Below, one piece after another: positions 63,923 through 64,000 of a stretch of DNA of 64,000 nucleotides. Source of the stretch: Mariniblastus sp. (lineage in GTDB: Bacteria; Planctomycetota; Planctomycetia; Pirellulales; Pirellulaceae); NCBI GenBank assembly GCA_029247405.1, contig JAQWLH010000043.1, forward strand, positions 29,657 through 93,656. Reading direction: 5' to 3'. Position 1 is the stretch's first letter. Every line of letters starts with the position of its first letter. Below the pieces are notes generated by a model that had not been told where the DNA came from, made no database searches, and saw only the letters and a program-made list of their open reading frames with translations. Position numbers and translations under genes: made by a program.

Positions 63923-64000
63923 TGTGGCTGTTCGCTTTGCGTTGTTTCGATCTTGTTTGATCCACAAACACCATTGCCGCCGGTTTGGTCAATCCAAGGG

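Noticed and set aside
1-64000. CRISPR arrays, insertion sequences, prophage
   Set aside because: No regularly spaced repeats, transposase, integrase or phage structural genes were seen in the ORF track or by eye.

Overview
This window looks like a chromosomal piece from a planctomycete, most likely a marine Pirellulaceae relative (Rhodopirellula/Blastopirellula/Mariniblastus type). The evidence is a set of families that occur together mainly in that phylum: a PVC-type membrane-bound dehydrogenase fused to cytochrome c modules, a DUF1549/DUF1553 (PSCyt1/PSCyt2/PSD1) protein followed directly by a DUF1501 protein, formylglycine-type sulfatases, PQQ-like beta-propellers with signal peptides, NIPSNAP and SGNH proteins. 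Genes are scattered on both strands, operons are short, starts are often TTG or GTG, and base composition looks near 50% G+C by eye (not computed). I see no prophage, insertion sequence, integrase or CRISPR array.

Layout. 1-8.6 kb: 3' part of a selenium-binding protein/methanethiol oxidase gene, the large SGNH-dehydrogenase-diheme protein, a PQQ-like propeller, an alpha/beta hydrolase and a small lipoprotein. 8.9-19.97 kb: housekeeping and nucleotide/RNA functions: dGTPase, HEAT-repeat protein, HD-domain protein, tRNA-Val with its own promoter and terminator, EVE protein, flotillin FloA, MnmA, a kinase-like protein and TypA/BipA. 20.1-25.6 kb: sulfatase, His-rich lipoprotein, PolB-type 3'-5' exonuclease, peptidase T, a small membrane protein. 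25.8-38.1 kb: the DUF1549/DUF1553-DUF1501 pair, an OPT transporter, an AsmA-like giant, an MBL-fold hydrolase and a secreted glutathione peroxidase.

38.2-45.8 kb holds protoporphyrinogen oxidase and then a metabolic unit: hydroxyproline 2-epimerase and a FAD D-amino-acid dehydrogenase (overlapping by ATGA), a divergent ketoglutarate semialdehyde dehydrogenase, and a DapA-family protein. Together these four families can convert trans-4-hydroxy-L-proline to 2-oxoglutarate, so the cluster is read as a complete hydroxyproline degradation route. It lacks an obvious regulator or transporter in the window.

45.8-64 kb: a 1.2 kb stretch of apparent gene remnants; an unusual propeller/diheme/ankyrin fusion; a TauE/SafE permease; a two-enzyme esterase-SGNH fusion; NIPSNAP; a stand-alone receiver protein with an unknown acidic partner; a Deg-like protease carrying a second, catalytically dead protease half; a second PQQ-like propeller; a second sulfatase; an HNH protein with a strong terminator; tRNA-His; a tRNA-like cloverleaf; and an SRPBCC protein.

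The window does not show one obvious new multi-gene system. The best candidates for something undescribed are the ankyrin-tailed diheme propeller, the protease with a nested PDZ and dead second half, the receiver/unknown-protein pair, and the reduced tRNA-like element near tRNA-His.
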